Assembly: GCA_945957225.1 (NCBI GenBank)
Contig: CAMFKK010000067.1
Span: 1-9,071 of the forward strand
From: an uncultured Sphingobacteriia bacterium
Lineage (GTDB): Bacteria; Bacteroidota; Bacteroidia; Chitinophagales; Chitinophagaceae
Reading direction: 5' to 3'
DNA: 9,071 nt
Shown: one piece after another, positions 6,443 to 9,071 of the stretch
Layout of the letters: the number at the start of each line of letters is the position of its first letter
Position numbering within the stretch: the stretch's first letter is position 1
Notes under the pieces: generated by a model
Databases searched by the model: none
What the model was told of the DNA's origin: nothing
Seen by the model: only the letters and a program-made list of their open reading frames with translations
Translations under genes and position numbers: made by a program

Positions 6443-6472
6443 CGAATAAGCAGCCAAGCCACATTCAAGACC

Positions 6473-6988
6473 TTATTTTTCTAAGAATTCTGCTCTATTC
6501 ATTCTAAACAGGTTCAAGGTTTTACCATGGGAGTCATAGGTTCCATCTAATTGATAACCATAGTTATAGAGCAGTTTTTCGGATGCAATATTTTCTGGAT
6601 CCGTTATGGCAAAAAGTGCCATATGTTGGGTTCTTTCAAAAAAAATAGCCGTACCATACTTGACCAATTCGGCACCAAATCCCCTTCCCCAAGCCTGTGG
6701 AATTAATCCATAGCCAATATGATAATCAGCTTCTCCGTCTAAATACAATAAAGAAAAGGTACCCACAAAATTGCCTGTTGCTTTTTCAGATACATGCATT
6801 CTTCCATAAGGAAACCCTTCTAAATACAGGTCTAGATTCTCTAACAAAAATGCATCACTTTCTTCCCTTGACTTTACTGGTCTAATATATTTAACCACCT
6901 GTTCATTCCCATTGAAAGCAAAACAATCATCCCCATCGGATACAACAAACTGTCTTACCAATAATCGTTCTGTTTCAAAGGGTTCCAT
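6473..6988 (-). CDS. GNAT family N-acetyltransferase, RimJ/RimL-like
   Basis: This 171-residue acetyl-CoA-dependent N-acetyltransferase is complete. It begins with the RimJ/RimL-type pattern FETERLLVRQF at residues 4-14. The pyrophosphate-binding loop of motif A is visible as PQAWGRGFGAE at 97-107 (the usual Q-x-x-G-x-G/A pattern), and the motif B region follows as DPENIASEKLLYNYGY at 130-145. Relatives acetylate ribosomal protein N-termini, other proteins, amino acids or drugs, so the substrate cannot be assigned here. It starts three bases after the prfC stop, so the two are almost certainly one transcription unit; neighbours prfC and rimO hint at a translation-related substrate, which is inference only. 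Confidence 0.88.
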   Translation of the reverse strand: MEPFETERLLVRQFVVSDGDDCFAFNGNEQVVKYIRPVKSREESDAFLLENLDLYLEGFPYGRMHVSEKATGNFVGTFSLLYLDGEADYHIGYGLIPQAWGRGFGAELVKYGTAIFFERTQHMALFAITDPENIASEKLLYNYGYQLDGTYDSHGKTLNLFRMNRAEFLEK

Positions 6989-6991
6989 AAA

Positions 6992-8578
6992 CTATTTATG
7001 AATCTCGCTTGAGAAATGGAATTGAATATCTGGGTTATTGGTGATCTCCGTATTTAAAAACCATTCACTTTGTGCCAAATACACAGGATGACCGTCTTTG
7101 TCTTCTGCAGAATTCTGTTGTTTAAAACGCAAGAAATCTTCCAATTTCTTTTGGTCCTTGCTGGTTAACCAGCAGGCTTTGTAATAAGGCAGTGTTCTAA
7201 ATTCACATGCCGCTCCATATTCTTGTAACAAACGGTATTGAATTACTTCAAACTGAAGCTCACCAACACAACCAATGATCTTTTTGTTTCCTCCAAATTG
7301 GGTAAATAGCTGTGCTACCCCCTCATCAGTTAGCTGGCTTACTCCTTTTTCTAACTGCTTGGTTTTCATTGGATCTTTATTAACCAACTCCTTAAAAATT
7401 TCAGGAGAAAAAGTAGGGATTCCCACAAAATAAAAATCTTCTCCTTCTGTAAGGGTATCTCCAATTTTAAAGTTACCTGTATCAAATAAACCCACTACAT
7501 CACCAGCAAATGCGTCTTCAATCACATCCTTGCTCCTAGCCATAAAAGAATAGGGATTACTAAAACGCATATCCTTGTCAAGACGCACGTGGTGAAAATA
7601 TTTGTTGCGTTCAAACTTACCACTACAAACACGCATAAAAGCAATTCTGTCTCGGTGTTTGGGATCAAGATTGGCGTGTATTTTAAATATAAACCCACTG
7701 AATTTATCCTCTTCTGCAGCAACCGTTCTAACCGATGTCTCCCTGCTTCTAGGTACTGGAGCAATGCGAATAAACGTATCCAACATTTCTTTTACGCCAA
7801 AATTATTCACGGCTGATCCAAAAAATACGGGGGCAATTTTTCCATCCAAATAATCTGCTGCATTGAGTTCACCATATACACCATCAATGAGTTCTACGTC
7901 TTCTCTTAATTGTTCCGCATCACGGTCACCAACTTTGGCATCCAATTCTTTGTCTGCCAAATTACTAATGGCAATTACGTCTTCATCGTCAGCCTTGGTA
8001 CTAGCAGTAAATAAGCGTAGGTTCTTATCATGTAAATTATATACCCCTTTGAATTCCTTTCCACTGTTGATGGGCCAAGTCATAGGATGTAAAGAGATTT
8101 TCAATTCGTTTTCAATTTCTTCCAACAAATCAAATCGGCTTTTGCCGTCTCGGTCCATTTTATTGATAAACACAATTACAGGCGTATCACGCATGCGACA
8201 AACTTCCATCAGCCTTCTGGTTTGTGCTTCTACCCCATTCACTGAGTCAATCACCAATATAACACTATCCACCGCTGTAAGGGTTCTGTAAGTGTCTTCC
8301 GCAAAATCCTTGTGACCAGGTGTATCTAGAAGATTGATAGAAATACCATGGTATTCAAAAGTCATCACAGATGTAGCAACCGAGATACCACGTTGGCGTT
8401 CAATTTCCATGAAATCACTGGTAGCGTGCTTTTTTATCTTATTACTCTTTACAGCACCAGCCACTTGAATGGCACCTCCAAATAACAAGAATTTCTCTGT
8501 TAAAGTAGTTTTACCAGCATCCGGGTGCGATATAATGGCAAAGGTTTTTCTTCTGCTAATTTCTTTTTCGTATTTCAT
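6992..8578 (-). CDS. prfC: Peptide chain release factor 3 (RF3)
   Basis: RF3 is the translational GTPase that recycles RF1 and RF2 from the ribosome after peptide release. The protein is 528 residues, the normal family length. GTPase motifs are intact: G1 HPDAGKTT at 18-25, switch I RGISVATSV around 63-71, G3 DTPGHKDF at 85-92, G4 NKMD at 139-142 and G5 SAV at 255-257. Beta-barrel domain II follows from about 290 (FSGFIFKIHANLDPKHRDR), then the RF3-specific C-terminal domain, including GCVGELQFEVIQYRL at 436-450. SHPDAGKTTLTEK with RQRGISVATSVM distinguishes RF3 from EF-G. The start MKYEKEISRRKTFAI is the natural family N-terminus. An AGAAAGG stretch is 14 bases upstream of the ATG, too far for an ordinary ribosome site. 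Two upstream ATGs lie in the leader (see 8581-8592). Confidence 0.96.
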   Translation of the reverse strand: MKYEKEISRRKTFAIISHPDAGKTTLTEKFLLFGGAIQVAGAVKSNKIKKHATSDFMEIERQRGISVATSVMTFEYHGISINLLDTPGHKDFAEDTYRTLTAVDSVILVIDSVNGVEAQTRRLMEVCRMRDTPVIVFINKMDRDGKSRFDLLEEIENELKISLHPMTWPINSGKEFKGVYNLHDKNLRLFTASTKADDEDVIAISNLADKELDAKVGDRDAEQLREDVELIDGVYGELNAADYLDGKIAPVFFGSAVNNFGVKEMLDTFIRIAPVPRSRETSVRTVAAEEDKFSGFIFKIHANLDPKHRDRIAFMRVCSGKFERNKYFHHVRLDKDMRFSNPYSFMARSKDVIEDAFAGDVVGLFDTGNFKIGDTLTEGEDFYFVGIPTFSPEIFKELVNKDPMKTKQLEKGVSQLTDEGVAQLFTQFGGNKKIIGCVGELQFEVIQYRLLQEYGAACEFRTLPYYKACWLTSKDQKKLEDFLRFKQQNSAEDKDGHPVYLAQSEWFLNTEITNNPDIQFHFSSEIHK

Positions 8579-8580
8579 AA

Positions 8581-8592
8581 CTATTCATTCAT
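8581..8592 (-). other. Minimal upstream ORF (Met-Asn-Glu-stop) in the prfC leader
   Basis: The minus strand reads ATG AAT GAA TAG, ending two bases before the prfC ATG. A second ATG at 8588 opens a 10-codon frame that runs across the prfC start out of frame and stops at TAG. AAAGG abuts the first ATG, too close for a normal ribosome site. Translation of either is unproven and they may be chance. Confidence 0.25.
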
Positions 8593-8632
8593 CCTTTCTG
8601 GCTAACCAAGAACAGGTTCGTTTTCAAGGCCG

Positions 8633-8640
8633 CAAAGGTA
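8633..8640 (-). promoter_or_regulatory. -7 promoter element of the prfC-GNAT unit
   Basis: The minus strand reads TACCTTTG, an exact TAnnTTTG match followed by C, a common Bacteroidota form. Transcription would start near 8625-8629, giving a leader of about 50 bases before the prfC ATG at 8578. No TTG is found at the usual -33 distance. The 79-base gap between prfC and the upstream gene is otherwise featureless apart from the short upstream ORFs. Confidence 0.6.
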
Positions 8641-8657
8641 AGACATGACAAGCGTTT

Positions 8658-9071
8658 TTAATAGCTGATCTGTTGATAGCTTGATTTTCCATTCTCAAAA
8701 CGCACTATATAGATTTTATCGTATTCGTTATCGCCCAAATTGGGATAATTAGAATTGCCTGTCAATAGATTCACCAAACCAGGTACTGTGTTGGAATGAC
8801 CTACCACCAAGATAGTTTTCCCTTTCCAAGATTTTAAAAGGGATGCCAAATCGGCCTGTTTACCTGGTTCATAGGTTTGAATCTCAACACCCAATTTGGC
8901 AGCAATGGGCATAGCTGTAGAACGGGTTCTGTTATATTTTGTTGAAAATATGGCTTGTATGGGATAAGACTTTAAGACTTCAACCAATTTTTCTGACCTG
9001 ATTTTACCCGTAGTAGAAAGTGGTGGATCAGCTTGCATGGCGGTAGAACCCGCAACACTAGTGTCTTTTTC
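8658..9071 (-). CDS. Histidine phosphatase family protein (SixA/phosphoglycerate mutase-like), 5' part missing
   Basis: The reading frame is open to the window edge, so only the last 137 residues are present. It enters as EKDTSVAGS, which in this family directly follows the catalytic RHAEK motif; the nucleophilic histidine is therefore just outside the window. DPPLSTTGKIRSEKL, the AIFSTKYNRTRSTA segment with R48 and R50 (numbered from the edge), and the second catalytic histidine H92 in ILVVGHSNTVPGL fit the family. Members remove phosphate from proteins or small metabolites; the substrate is unknown. Short Bacteroidota relatives often carry a secretion signal, but that region is not visible here. 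An internal ATG at 9038 is not the true start because the conserved frame continues upstream. It ends 79 bases before prfC, with no terminator hairpin. Confidence 0.85.
   Translation of the reverse strand, partial: EKDTSVAGSTAMQADPPLSTTGKIRSEKLVEVLKSYPIQAIFSTKYNRTRSTAMPIAAKLGVEIQTYEPGKQADLASLLKSWKGKTILVVGHSNTVPGLVNLLTGNSNYPNLGDNEYDKIYIVRFENGKSSYQQISY

Noticed and set aside
7863..8291. A 142-codon plus-strand frame antisense to prfC
   Set aside because: Its serine- and leucine-rich translation is what the complement of prfC codons produces. No promoter or family motif is seen.

Overview
The window looks like an ordinary chromosomal piece of a Bacteroidota genome, probably Chitinophagaceae-like. 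That placement is inference. It rests on the AT-rich sequence, the lack of Shine-Dalgarno sites before most genes, several upstream matches to the Bacteroidota -7 promoter element TAnnTTTG, and the character of the proteins. There are nine protein genes, two of them cut by the window edges. I see no tRNA, rRNA, CRISPR array, insertion sequence or phage gene. No gap between genes exceeds 140 bases.

Left half (1-5117): a hydroxyproline-catabolism locus. A proline racemase-family gene, best read as 4-hydroxyproline 2-epimerase, runs leftward off the window. A tightly coupled pair on the same strand (3205-4125, then 1722-3203, one base apart) encodes a DapA-family lyase/deaminase and a 2-oxoglutarate-semialdehyde-type aldehyde dehydrogenase. 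Together these give epimerisation of trans-4-hydroxy-L-proline to cis-4-hydroxy-D-proline, deamination of pyrroline-4-hydroxy-2-carboxylate to 2-oxoglutarate semialdehyde, and oxidation to 2-oxoglutarate. The flavin oxidase/dehydrogenase for the second step is absent here and may lie beyond position 1. An AraC-family regulator (4263-5117) diverges from the pair. The 137-base gap between them carries three perfect inverted repeats and a -7 element without a good -33 partner, as expected of an activator-dependent promoter. A 17-base leader motif is shared (15/17) between the epimerase gene and the DapA-family gene, which suggests co-regulation. A membrane sterol desaturase/fatty acid hydroxylase-family gene (432-1700) with its own strong promoter sits between the epimerase and the catabolic pair.

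Right half (5114-9071): mainly translation and housekeeping, all on the minus strand. In transcription order these are a histidine phosphatase (5' end cut), prfC (peptide chain release factor 3), a RimJ/RimL-type GNAT acetyltransferase three bases after prfC, and rimO (ribosomal protein S12 methylthiotransferase). The rimO gene may have its own promoter giving a nearly leaderless mRNA. The prfC leader holds two short upstream ORFs.

I found no convincing new system. The most informative signals are the regulatory sequences around the hydroxyproline genes, followed by the short upstream ORFs of prfC and the possible leaderless promoter of rimO.
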